A stretch of 14,476 bases of DNA from Phycisphaerae bacterium. GTDB taxonomy: Bacteria > Planctomycetota > Phycisphaerae > WQYP01. The stretch lies in NCBI GenBank assembly GCA_013044065.1, contig JABEVA010000369.1, forward strand, positions 1-14,476, given 5' to 3'. Positions 1 through 7,251 of this stretch are shown piece by piece (position 1 is the first letter of the stretch; each line of letters starts with the position of its first letter). The notes beneath the pieces are model-generated. The model made no database searches. It was not told where the DNA came from and worked only from the letters and a program-made list of their open reading frames with translations. The position numbers were made by a program, and so were the translations under genes.

Positions 1-74
1 CGAAAGGTTTCCGTTCTGTGTCTTCTGTTTATTTCACATCACTTTCCCCTTTCACGAGCTTACCTTGGCGCAAT

Positions 75-106
75 CTCCTGGCTCCTAACTCCTGCGGCGG
101 CCGCCG
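75..106 (+). repeat. Heptamer/GC-palindrome repeat, copy 1
   Basis: Three successive 7-base units of form CTCCTNN (75-81, 82-88, 89-95) run into a GC-rich self-complementary block (GCGGCGGCCGCCGC around 94-108). The same arrangement recurs at 173-206. Between them, 141-151 has a related CGGC-GAA-GCCG hairpin. No convincing coding sequence precedes nuoH in bases 1-275; the short open frames here are low-complexity translations of this repeat. Whether it is a dispersed genomic repeat cannot be told from one window. Confidence 0.5.
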
Positions 107-172
107 CCCGTATCCTACTGTTCTACCGTTCACCTGTTCTCGGCGAAGCCGCTGCTCCCGTCTCGCGCAGCG

Positions 173-206
173 CCCCTGGCTCCTGACTCCTGCGGCGCAG
201 CCGCCG
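173..206 (+). repeat. Heptamer/GC-palindrome repeat, copy 2
   Basis: Second copy of the element at 75-106: CCCCTGG, CTCCTGA, CTCCTGC (173-193), followed by a GCGGC-GCA-GCCGC hairpin (192-204). It matches copy 1 at nearly every position of the heptamer part. It lies about 70 bases upstream of the nuoH start, so it falls in or near the nuoH promoter/leader. Confidence 0.5.
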
Positions 207-275
207 TGCTTGTTCCTTGGCGGCAATTCTGTAAGATATTGCGGCTGGTAGACTTTGCAATGGAGTTATTGCCTG

Positions 276-1556
276 ATGGTTGGGATCTTTATTTTTCATC
301 TGATTTTCGGCTTGGTCATATTTAATGTGTTGCTGGGCATTGTGGCTTATCTGATTTTGCTGGAACGGAAAACCGCCGCCTGGATTCAAGATCGCATCGG
401 CCCCAACCGGGTGGGGCCTAAGGGTCTCATGCAGCCGTTGGCCGATGGCGTCAAGTTCATCCTGAAGGAAGAGTTTATGCCGGCCAATGCCGATCGCTGG
501 TTGTTTTACCTGGCCCCGATCGTCATTATCACTCCCGCGCTGTGTGGGTTTGCGGTGATTCCGTGGGGAGGGGTACTGGCGGCGGGCACGCGGTTGCCGG
601 GGTGGCTGCCGTGGATCGGCGGCTGGGCCTTTCCGCACAATGTGCCCGTGATGCTGGCCAATCCTCAAGTAGGTGTGCTGGTGGTTATCGCCATTGCTGG
701 CCTGTCCATTTACGGGGTGGTTCTGGCGGGTTGGGCATCAGGCAGCAAGTACAGTTTTCTCGGTGGGATGCGGGCCGCAGCCCAAATGATCAGCTATGAA
801 ATACCGCTGATTCTTTCGCTGCTTTCGGTGGCGGTGGTGGCGGGCACGATGCGGCTGGGCACCATCACCCAGGATCAAGTGGGCTATTTTTCGACGGTCT
901 TTGTCCTGCCGCAGTGGAATATCTTCATCCAGCCCTTGGCGTTTATCCTTTTTGTCACATGTATTTTCGCCGAGGCCAACCGCACCCCATTTGACCTGGC
1001 GGAATGTGAAAGCGAACTGGTCGGCGGTTATCACACGGAATACTCCTCCATGAAATTCGCCATGTTTTTTCTGGCGGAATATTCGGCCATGATTACCGGA
1101 TCGGCGGTGGCGGTGGCATTGTTTCTGGGCGGCTGGCATTTGCCTTGGCTGGACAAGCTTTTTTACGGCGGACCGCAACCATTGGCCACCGGCTGGGCGG
1201 GCATGTTTTTGAAACTCGTGGTGTTCGGTGCCAAAGTGGTATTGTTCCTGTTCTTTTACATGTGGGTGCGCTGGACTTTGCCGCGGTTCCGTTTTGACCA
1301 GCTCATGAACTTGGCTTGGCGTAGCCTTATACCCCTTTCGCTGGGAACCTTTCTGATGGCGGGGATATTTGTGTATCTGCGCCAGCAGGGAATCATCGAA
1401 CATCGCGGCTGGCTGCTGCTGGGCAATATTCTACTGGTCCTCGGCGCGCTGGTGGTGGGTCGATGGCTGCCCGGAACGCCGACGAATCGGCGCGTGCCGG
1501 TTCCCGGCAGTCGCTACAACAAATGGCCGGCAATCAATTCCACAGGCAGCATGTAA
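276..1556 (+). CDS. nuoH: NADH-quinone oxidoreductase subunit H (complex I)
   Basis: Membrane subunit of respiratory complex I (NuoH/ND1), next to the quinone site at the junction of the membrane and peripheral arms. The protein, about 426 residues, is almost entirely hydrophobic helices. It shows the family blocks: GPNRVGPKGLMQPLADG (residues 42-58) after the first helix, and EANRTPFDLAECESELVGG (233-251), whose acidic residues belong to the conserved quinone/proton loop. I chose ATG 276 because GGAG at 262-265 precedes it by ten bases; a TTG at 255 would add seven residues but would put that GGAG inside the gene. The C-terminal tail after the last helix (about 400-426) is polar. The next gene is a tRNA synthetase rather than nuoI, so this nuoH is not followed by its usual partners; what lies upstream of the window is unknown. 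Confidence 0.95.
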   Translation: MVGIFIFHLIFGLVIFNVLLGIVAYLILLERKTAAWIQDRIGPNRVGPKGLMQPLADGVKFILKEEFMPANADRWLFYLAPIVIITPALCGFAVIPWGGVLAAGTRLPGWLPWIGGWAFPHNVPVMLANPQVGVLVVIAIAGLSIYGVVLAGWASGSKYSFLGGMRAAAQMISYEIPLILSLLSVAVVAGTMRLGTITQDQVGYFSTVFVLPQWNIFIQPLAFILFVTCIFAEANRTPFDLAECESELVGGYHTEYSSMKFAMFFLAEYSAMITGSAVAVALFLGGWHLPWLDKLFYGGPQPLATGWAGMFLKLVVFGAKVVLFLFFYMWVRWTLPRFRFDQLMNLAWRSLIPLSLGTFLMAGIFVYLRQQGIIEHRGWLLLGNILLVLGALVVGRWLPGTPTNRRVPVPGSRYNKWPAINSTGSM

Positions 1557-1570
1557 AGGGGAAACCAAGC

Positions 1571-3214
1571 GTGGGCGATGCACAACCCGCTGTAACCACA
1601 GCAAGCAAAATGGAAAAGCTGGTGGCTTTGTGCCGCCGGCGCGGCTTTATTTTTCAGTCCTCGGAAATCTACGGCGGTATCAACGGCTTTTGGGATTACG
1701 GCCCGCTGGGTGTAGAGCTTAAACGCAATCTCAAAGATGCCTGGTGGCGGGATATCGTGCGCTGCCCGCCGGATGGTCCGGATGGCAAGCCCATCGATAT
1801 GGTGGGCCTGGATTGCACCATCATTATGAATCGCAGGGTGTGGGAAGCTTCCGGCCATGCGACGGGCTTCAGCGATCCCATGTCCATGTGCAAATTCTGC
1901 AAAAAGCTGTTTCGCTCGGATCATATTCCGGAACTGCTCCAAGCCTCTCCGTGGGTGGTCTCGTTCAAAGAGGCTGCTATGAAGGCCGCAGGTGAACAGC
2001 CAACACTGGACAGTGCCGCGGCAATGCACTGGGCCGGCGGGAAAGGAAAAAAGCTGGCACCGGGATTGACTTTCGTCCATCGTGCCCCGGCGACCATGGC
2101 GGCATTGACGGAGGCTCTACAAAAGGAACCGTCACTGGCGGCCTCGCTGCCGACCACTTTGCAATATCTGGCGAGCGAACATCCGGCCGCCACTGGATTG
2201 CAAATGCCGTGTCCGGAATGCGGCGGCGTGCTCACCGAGCCGCGACAATTCAACCTCATGTTTCAGACCCATACCGGTGCGGTGCAGGATGACGCTTCAA
2301 TGACCTATCTGCGGCCAGAAACGGCGCAGGGTATTTTTGCGAATTTCCGCAATGTTACCGATACCAGCCGTGTGAAAATTCCCTTCGGCATTGCCCAGAT
2401 CGGCAAGGCGTTTCGCAACGAAGTAACGCCGCGGAATTTCACGTTCCGGTCACGCGAGTTCGAACAGATGGAAATTGAATTTTTCATCCGGCCCGATACG
2501 GCCGCGGAATGGTATAAGTTTTGGCGCGACACCCGCTTCCAATGGTGGCAATCCATTGGCTTGGCGGGCACCAACCTGCAACTGCGCGAGCACGACCGTG
2601 ACGAGTTGGCTCATTACGCCAAGGAAGGGGCGGGGACCAGCGACATCGAATATAAATTCCCGTTTACGGATCCGGGATTTGGAGAACTCGAGGGTGTCGC
2701 CCATCGCACCGATTTTGACTTGCGGCAGCACGCCGAATTTTCCGGCTTGGGCGATAAGCTCAAATATTTCGATCAGGAAAAAAATGAACGCTATTTTCCG
2801 CACGTGATTGAACCTTCCGCCGGTGCGGACCGCGGCACGCTGGCCTTGTTGTGCGAAGCCTACACCGACGATCCGGGCCGGCCCAGCGGTGTGGTAATGA
2901 AATTTCATCCGCGGATGGCCCCGATTAAGGCTGCAATATTTCCGCTGGTGGATAAGGATGGCATGGCGGAAATTGCCACTAAACTTTATGCCGATTTGCG
3001 CAAAACCTGGAATGTGCAGTTGGATATCAAGCAAAATATCGGCAAACGCTACGCCCGCATGGATGAGGCGGGTACGCCATACTGCTTTACTATTGATACT
3101 CAAACCCTCTCCGATCAGACTCTGACGGTTCGATTTCGTGACACTTTAGAGCAGCAGCGGTTGCATATTTCTCAGGTTCGGGCCTTTTTGTCCGATAAAA
3201 TCGGTGATTTGTAG
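1571..3214 (+). CDS. glyQS: Glycine--tRNA ligase, single-chain (alpha2) type
   Basis: Class II aminoacyl-tRNA synthetase that charges tRNA-Gly in the cytoplasm; this is the homodimeric archaeal/eukaryotic-like form, not the two-subunit GlyQ/GlyS form. Visible features in about 547 residues: EKLVALCRRRGFIFQSSE near the N-terminus (15-32), CxxC pairs at 107-110 and 214-217 that probably bind one zinc across a long insertion, LRPETAQGIF (247-256), motif 2 FRNE (281-284), motif 3 GADRGTLALL (418-427), and an anticodon-binding domain from about 450. The start is taken as GTG 1571, because AAGGGGA (1556-1562) lies eight bases before it. That Shine-Dalgarno runs on directly from the nuoH stop, suggesting cotranscription. 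ATG 1610 (MEKLVAL) is the conserved-start alternative but has no ribosome site. A frame open from 1463 overlaps nuoH and is unlikely to be used. Confidence 0.95.
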   Translation: MGDAQPAVTTASKMEKLVALCRRRGFIFQSSEIYGGINGFWDYGPLGVELKRNLKDAWWRDIVRCPPDGPDGKPIDMVGLDCTIIMNRRVWEASGHATGFSDPMSMCKFCKKLFRSDHIPELLQASPWVVSFKEAAMKAAGEQPTLDSAAAMHWAGGKGKKLAPGLTFVHRAPATMAALTEALQKEPSLAASLPTTLQYLASEHPAATGLQMPCPECGGVLTEPRQFNLMFQTHTGAVQDDASMTYLRPETAQGIFANFRNVTDTSRVKIPFGIAQIGKAFRNEVTPRNFTFRSREFEQMEIEFFIRPDTAAEWYKFWRDTRFQWWQSIGLAGTNLQLREHDRDELAHYAKEGAGTSDIEYKFPFTDPGFGELEGVAHRTDFDLRQHAEFSGLGDKLKYFDQEKNERYFPHVIEPSAGADRGTLALLCEAYTDDPGRPSGVVMKFHPRMAPIKAAIFPLVDKDGMAEIATKLYADLRKTWNVQLDIKQNIGKRYARMDEAGTPYCFTIDTQTLSDQTLTVRFRDTLEQQRLHISQVRAFLSDKIGDL

Positions 3215-3286
3215 AACTGTAAGCCTGTTTTTTACAAAGACTTATAAAGTTGGCGCAAAAAAAGCGGTAAAAATTGTCAAAATAGG

Positions 3287-3314
3287 TTGCAGAAATTAAT
3301 AAAGTCTGTACGAT
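3287..3314 (+). promoter_or_regulatory. Candidate sigma70-type promoter
   Basis: TTGCAG (3287-3292), a 16-base spacer, then TACGAT (3309-3314). It lies in AT-rich sequence 72 bases after the glyQS stop and would start a transcript near 3321 that ends at the strong terminator at 3395-3434. A shifted alternative is TTGTCA at 3274-3279 with an AT-rich -10 near 3298. Both are consensus matches by eye only. Confidence 0.3.
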
Positions 3315-3320
3315 GATAGG

Positions 3321-3434
3321 CGTAGTGATGAAAGCAAACGGCTTTCGATGGTAATCGGGGCTGTTTTAAGCGATCTTGCTCTCTCTCTCCCTCCCCAGGC
3401 TGGCGTTCCTTCGGGCCGCCAGCCTGGTTTTTTT
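3321..3434 (+). ncRNA. Possible small RNA ending at terminator 1
   Basis: About 114 bases between a candidate promoter (3287-3314) and a strong intrinsic terminator. It contains a six-base-pair hairpin GAAAGC-AAACG-GCTTTC (3330-3346), a pyrimidine-rich stretch (3378-3394) and an eight-codon open frame ATG 3328 to TAA 3354. It matches no RNA family I recognise. It could equally be the 3' end of the glyQS message, so confidence is low. Confidence 0.22.
3395..3434 (+). terminator. Rho-independent terminator 1 with UUCG tetraloop
   Basis: Perfect 11-bp stem CCAGGCTGGCG (3395-3405) / CGCCAGCCTGG (3417-3427), whose 11-base loop itself contains a C(UUCG)G tetraloop (3409-3414), followed by seven T (3428-3434). 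It would end glyQS transcription or a separate small transcript. It is preceded by TCTCCCTCC, as is its relative at 3616. Confidence 0.9.
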
Positions 3435-3615
3435 ATAGCCCTGGCAGCTTAATTTTTTTTTGCGAATGTTGGAGCTGGCATTGCTGCCGGACCTGCATGT
3501 CAAAATCAAAATCTTGATCCAATATTTGGCTTTGGGTTATCTGAGTCCTACAAGCGTTTAGAGGTTGCTCCGATTGTCCCATTAGGCTGGACAACGAAAA
3601 TCTTTTTCTCCCTCC

Positions 3616-3657
3616 TCGGGTTGGCATTCCTTCGGGGTGCCAGCTTGGCTTTATTTT
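3616..3657 (+). terminator. Terminator-like hairpin 2, diverged copy of terminator 1
   Basis: Arms TCGGGTTGGCA (3616-3626) and TGCCAGCTTGG (3638-3648) pair at all 11 positions if G-U is allowed, with the same C(UUCG)G cap (3630-3635), followed by CTTTATTTT. Aligned with copy 1 over 49 bases there are 9 differences, and every stem change keeps pairing in the plus-strand RNA: one full swap, G-C to A-U, and four wobble changes. Read on the minus strand those wobbles would be A-C mismatches, so the plus strand is the working sense. No gene is visible between the two copies (3435-3615). Confidence 0.6.
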
Positions 3658-3742
3658 GTGTCATCATTGCAATGCGGTCGGTCTGGTGCCGGTTCATAAC
3701 AACAACTGAGGCTGTGACAGGCCATGGGTTCAATGGTAGAAT

Positions 3743-3786
3743 CTGCGCCCTTGTGGGGGTAGGGCGCAGTTGCGTCGCTGGGACGC
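3743..3786 (+). promoter_or_regulatory. Two tandem hairpins in the leader of the sugar operon
   Basis: A perfect 8-bp stem CTGCGCCC (3743-3750) / GGGCGCAG (3762-3769) is followed two bases later by a 5-bp stem GCGTC (3772-3776) / GACGC (3782-3786). They lie 72-115 bases before the first gene of the sugar operon. No T-run follows, so they are not terminators. They could be an operator dyad or a structured mRNA leader; no known riboswitch is recognised. I found no clear promoter between 3660 and 3857. Confidence 0.4.
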
Positions 3787-3857
3787 GGCAGTGGTGGCAT
3801 TGAACGCGGCCTTTCGACGAGCGCCGCTAATTTGAATCATTTTTGGATGAACAACTT

Positions 3858-4565
3858 ATGAAACCGATCGTGCAGATTTCTCTGGACATCATTACGATTG
3901 ATGAGGCGTTGGCCACGGCCACTATGGCGATGCGTGCCGGTGTGGATTGGCTGGAGGCGGGTACGCCGCTGATTATCGCCGAAGGTATGAACGGCGTGCG
4001 GGCGCTGCGCCGGGAGTTCCCGGGGGTGCCGATTGTGGCGGATCTCAAGACGATGGATGGTGGCTATCTGGAGGCGGAAATGATGGCCAAGGCGGGCGCT
4101 ACCCACGTGGTGGTGATGGCCCGCGCCCACGAGGAAACGATTCGCTGCGTGGTCAAGGCCGGCCAAGATTATCACGTACAAGTCATGGGCGACAATCTGG
4201 CCTGTCCGGATATGGTCGCGGGTGCCAGACGCCTGGAGGATTTGGGCTGCGATTTTGTGATTCACCACATCGGTTACGATGAACGGCGCGGCATTGCCGC
4301 CCGGGGCCAACGCATGCCCAGTCCGCTGGATCAGCTTCGAGAAGTGGTTCAGGCGGTGCGTGTGCCGGTACAGGCGGTGGGGGGATTGACCATAGAACAG
4401 GCCATTCGGGCACCGGAATATGGTGCCCCGCTGGTGGTGCTTGGGGCACCCCTGACCATTGATGCTGATGCGTTCAAGACGGCCAGTGGCGGGGTGGAGG
4501 AATCCTTACGCATGATTTGTCAGAAAGTGCATTCATACAGTGATATTGCCACAGGAGTTCGATGA
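3858..4565 (+). CDS. 3-hexulose-6-phosphate synthase-like protein (HUMPS/OMPDC superfamily)
   Basis: TIM-barrel enzyme of the orotidine-5'-phosphate decarboxylase superfamily, which includes hexulose-6-phosphate synthase (HPS; formaldehyde plus ribulose 5-phosphate) and 3-keto-L-gulonate-6-phosphate decarboxylase (KGPDC). In 235 residues the superfamily active-site residues are present: D10, E33, and the D62-x-K64-x-x-D67 triad in VADLKTMDGGYLE, then TI at 94-95. HHIGYD (136-141) resembles the HxGxD of HPS rather than the HRSRD of KGPDC. Phosphate-loop regions are VGGLT and VLGAP near the end. ATG 3858 is preceded by GGATGA; a TTG at 3843 would add five residues. It is first in a five-gene operon, with its stop overlapping the next start (ATGA). 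No hexulose phosphate isomerase lies nearby, so a formaldehyde role is doubtful and the true substrate is open. Confidence 0.8.
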   Translation: MKPIVQISLDIITIDEALATATMAMRAGVDWLEAGTPLIIAEGMNGVRALRREFPGVPIVADLKTMDGGYLEAEMMAKAGATHVVVMARAHEETIRCVVKAGQDYHVQVMGDNLACPDMVAGARRLEDLGCDFVIHHIGYDERRGIAARGQRMPSPLDQLREVVQAVRVPVQAVGGLTIEQAIRAPEYGAPLVVLGAPLTIDADAFKTASGGVEESLRMICQKVHSYSDIATGVR

Positions 4566-5587
4566 TGACGGATATGGCGGTTGTCAATTTTGCGCCCACC
4601 AAGCATGCCGTGGAATTGCGTCCGGCCCAGCGCCCCCCGATTGGTCCGCAGGATGTACTGCTGGAGGTGGGGGCCGTGGGTGTGTGCGGCAGCGATTTGC
4701 ACCAATGGACGGCGGATCATAGCTGGCCGGTAAACTATCCGGTGGTGCTGGGGCACGAATTTGCCGGTGTGATCCGGGAGCTGGGCGCGGATGTCACCGG
4801 ATGGCAAGTGGGCCAGCGGGCGGTCAGCGAGACGGCGGCGGTGATTGATCCGAATAATCCCATGTCGCGGCAGGGTTTGTACAATCTGGATCCGACCCGA
4901 CGGGGTTTCGGCTATGGTGTGGACGGGGCGATGACGCGCTACGTATGCGTGCCGGCGCGATGTCTGCATCGCCTGCCCGAAAATCTGCCGTTGGAAATCG
5001 CCGCCCTCACCGAGCCGTGCTGTGTGGCGTTCAACGCGGTGGTAAACAATGCCCGCATCAAACCCGGTGATCGCGTGGTGGTATTTGGACCGGGCACCAT
5101 TGGTATTTTGTGCGCGGCGATGGCTCGTTTGTGCGGAGCCACAGTGGCCATAGCCGGCTTGCCGCGTGATCTGGGGCGGCTGGAAACGGCGAAAACCTAT
5201 GGGTGCATTCCCCTCGTGGAGGGTTTGGCCGATTGGGCCAGGGAGGGCGATGGCCTGGGGGTGGATGGCGTTATAGACGCGGCTGGTGTTTCGGCAACCC
5301 TGCAAACCGCCCTGCAAATTGTGCGTCCGAACGGCTGGATTTCCAAGGTGGGCTGGGGGCCGCAGCCCTTGGGTTTTTCTTTGGATACGCTGGTGCAGAA
5401 AAATATCACCCTCCAAGGCAGTTTCAGTCACAACTGGCCGGTATGGGAGCGGGTGATCCGGTTGCTTTCTTCAGGGCAGCTCAATGTGCGGCCGATTATC
5501 GGCGGGGTCTGGCCGTTGCAGCAGTGGCATGAAGCCTTTGAGAAAATGCACAGCGGGCAGGTGATTAAGGCCGTACTCAAACCATAA
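4562..5587 (+). CDS. Zinc-dependent alcohol/polyol dehydrogenase (MDR family)
   Basis: Medium-chain dehydrogenase of the sorbitol/threonine dehydrogenase group, expected to oxidise a secondary alcohol of a sugar or polyol with NAD(P). In 341 residues: GVCGSDLHQW with the catalytic-zinc cysteine C42, GHEF with H65/E66, TEPCC with E151, and a Rossmann motif GPGTIG (176-181). The loop that normally carries four structural-zinc cysteines (about 94-115, between AVIDP and GFGYG) has none, so this enzyme probably holds only the catalytic zinc. AGGAG (4553-4557) precedes two adjacent ATGs; 4562 overlaps the upstream stop, while 4565 has the better spacing (seven bases) and would drop one residue. Translational coupling to the HPS-like gene suggests the two act in one pathway. 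Substrate unknown. Confidence 0.88.
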   Translation: MMTDMAVVNFAPTKHAVELRPAQRPPIGPQDVLLEVGAVGVCGSDLHQWTADHSWPVNYPVVLGHEFAGVIRELGADVTGWQVGQRAVSETAAVIDPNNPMSRQGLYNLDPTRRGFGYGVDGAMTRYVCVPARCLHRLPENLPLEIAALTEPCCVAFNAVVNNARIKPGDRVVVFGPGTIGILCAAMARLCGATVAIAGLPRDLGRLETAKTYGCIPLVEGLADWAREGDGLGVDGVIDAAGVSATLQTALQIVRPNGWISKVGWGPQPLGFSLDTLVQKNITLQGSFSHNWPVWERVIRLLSSGQLNVRPIIGGVWPLQQWHEAFEKMHSGQVIKAVLKP

Positions 5588-5608
5588 GTTGGCCAGGCGC
5601 AGAGTGTG

Positions 5609-6484
5609 ATGAAACAGCACCCTCCATTTTCCGTGAGCGAATTCACGACTTGGGATTTGTCTTTTGAACAAGATGTGGCTTTGTACCGCAGCTTGAATCT
5701 ATCGGGCATTGAAGTCTGTGAGCGGAAACTTTCCACCGATGTCGGCCAGGCCAGGGAGCAGCTTGCGATGCTGTGGGAAAGCGGCCTGAAGGTTACCAGT
5801 GTGCAGCCGCGGGTACACGCCCTGTTTAACGATGCCATGTGTCCACATCTGGATGATCCGGAGGAGCGATTGCGGCGCTATCGCCAGACCATCGATTTAT
5901 TTGCCGACAGCCTGCCCGGACAGGATATTCCACTGGTGACCATCGGCGGCAACGCCCCCGCGTATAATTTTCGATTGGCCCATGCCACGGCCCGCAGGCT
6001 CTACCCTGATCTGGCCCGCTATGCCGCGGATCGTGGCCTGCGGGTGATGTTTGAACCGCTGCACCCTATTTTGATGAATGCCGATACTTTTATTGCATCA
6101 CTCGACGAAGCCCTGCGCCTGATTGAGGATGTGGATGAACCGGCGTTTGGCCTCATGCTGGATCTTTGGCACGTATGGCACGAACGCGATATTGGGCCAA
6201 GGATTCGGGAATTGGGAAAACGGATTTTCGGAGTGCATATTTCGGATTGGCCCCGGCAGCAGCCACGCGGTTTGGCGGACCGTGTTTTGCCCGGACAGGG
6301 GGTCATTGATCTGCCGACTTTGCTGGGTGCCATTGGGGCCGCGGGTTATCAAGGGGCTTATTGCCTGGAAATTTTTTCCGCCCACGACTGGCCGGATTCA
6401 CTCTGGCGGGCTGATCCGTCCAGGATCATAGAAGAAGCTCGGCGCGGCTTTTATAAGGCTTGGGAATCTACGACATGCGTTTGA
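5609..6484 (+). CDS. Sugar phosphate isomerase/epimerase-type TIM barrel (first)
   Basis: About 291 residues with the xylose-isomerase-like (AP endonuclease 2) fold used by sugar isomerases, epimerases and ketose-sugar enzymes. The expected divalent-metal ligands stand at the ends of strands: E149 in FEPLHP, D185 in LMLDLWH, H210 in GVHISD and E254 in CLEIFS. VLPGQGVIDLP (226-236) is the usual loop before the last strand. GTG 5606 and ATG 5609 are adjacent; ATG is preferred, with only a weak AGG upstream (5595-5597), so translation may rely on coupling to the dehydrogenase 21 bases before. The 3' end overlaps the next gene by ten bases. It is not a DNA repair endonuclease judging from its context; the exact substrate cannot be read from sequence. 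Confidence 0.82.
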   Translation: MKQHPPFSVSEFTTWDLSFEQDVALYRSLNLSGIEVCERKLSTDVGQAREQLAMLWESGLKVTSVQPRVHALFNDAMCPHLDDPEERLRRYRQTIDLFADSLPGQDIPLVTIGGNAPAYNFRLAHATARRLYPDLARYAADRGLRVMFEPLHPILMNADTFIASLDEALRLIEDVDEPAFGLMLDLWHVWHERDIGPRIRELGKRIFGVHISDWPRQQPRGLADRVLPGQGVIDLPTLLGAIGAAGYQGAYCLEIFSAHDWPDSLWRADPSRIIEEARRGFYKAWESTTCV

Positions 6485-7251
6485 CAGATAAAGTGATCAT
6501 TGTTACCGGCAGCACCACCGGCATTGGGGAAGCCATTGCCCGGCGCTGCGTGGCGGAAGGGGCGCGGGTGTTGATTCACGGTACACGGCGTCAGGCCGGC
6601 GAGAGTGTGACGGCGACCTTGGGGGCGGCGGCTTGTTTGCACTTGGATGATTTATCCGATCCGGAGGCTCCGGCACGACTGGTGTCGGCGGCCATCGGGG
6701 CGTTTGGGCACTTGGATGGTATCGTCAACAATGCGGCCTGGGTGGTGCGCGGCAATATTCATACGACGGATGCGGCCATGTTTGATCGCACGATGGCCAT
6801 TAACGTCCGGGCCCCCATGCTGATGATTCAAGCGGCCTTATCCCACCTGCAGGCCAGTCAAGGCAGTGTGCTGAACATCGGCTCCGTGAATGCCTACACG
6901 GGCGAGGCCAATCAGTTGGCCTACAGCACGTCCAAGGGGGCGTTGATGACTCTGTCCCGCAATCTTGCCGATGCCCTGGGACCGCTGGGTGTGCGGGTGA
7001 ATCATTTTAATGTAGGCTGGGTTCTTAGCCCCAACGAATATAAACTCAAGGTTTCGGAAGGGATGGCGGCGGATTGGCCGGAACATATTCCACGGGCGTT
7101 TGCGCCATCAGGCCGCATTCTTACCCCGGAGCATATCGCCGCTGCGGCGGTTTATTGGCTGGGGGATGAAAGCCGGCCTGTTTCCGGCAGCGTGCTGGAG
7201 TTGGAACAGTATCCGGTCATCGGGCGTAATCCGGTAAAGGAGGGACCGTAA
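6475..7251 (+). CDS. Short-chain dehydrogenase/reductase (SDR)
   Basis: Classical SDR of 258 residues, an NAD(P)-dependent oxidoreductase. Visible: cofactor motif TGSTTGIG (11-18), DD at 58-59, NNAA (85-88), N110, catalytic S137 in IGSVNAY, and the Y150-x-x-x-K154 pair in YSTSK. The region after the active site (NVGWVLSPNEY, 179-189) replaces the common PG motif and probably shapes the substrate pocket. ATG 6475 is preceded by GGGA nine bases earlier and starts inside the preceding isomerase gene; a TTG at 6460 is an unlikely alternative. With the zinc dehydrogenase this gives the operon two redox enzymes of different folds, suggesting successive or opposite oxidation steps on one sugar skeleton. 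General name only; the substrate is not known. Confidence 0.88.
   Translation: MRLTDKVIIVTGSTTGIGEAIARRCVAEGARVLIHGTRRQAGESVTATLGAAACLHLDDLSDPEAPARLVSAAIGAFGHLDGIVNNAAWVVRGNIHTTDAAMFDRTMAINVRAPMLMIQAALSHLQASQGSVLNIGSVNAYTGEANQLAYSTSKGALMTLSRNLADALGPLGVRVNHFNVGWVLSPNEYKLKVSEGMAADWPEHIPRAFAPSGRILTPEHIAAAAVYWLGDESRPVSGSVLELEQYPVIGRNPVKEGP

Noticed and set aside
210..237. Possible nuoH promoter TTGTTC-16-TAAGAT
   Set aside because: The -35 box matches only three of six bases and the spacer is short; too weak to list.
18..251. Open frame of 77 codons upstream of nuoH
   Set aside because: Low-complexity translation of the heptamer/palindrome repeats, with no ribosome site or recognisable protein character.
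1463..1570. Longer GlyRS start inside nuoH
   Set aside because: The added residues come from the nuoH reading region in another frame; GTG 1571 has a strong Shine-Dalgarno and the conserved domain begins after it.
3328..3354. Eight-codon open frame as a leader peptide
   Set aside because: It has no ribosome site and no regulatory codon run; such short frames are common by chance.
3858..5587. Ribulose monophosphate formaldehyde-fixing module
   Set aside because: An HPS-like gene is present, but no SIS-domain hexulose phosphate isomerase or formaldehyde-activating gene is nearby and the partners are polyol/sugar enzymes.
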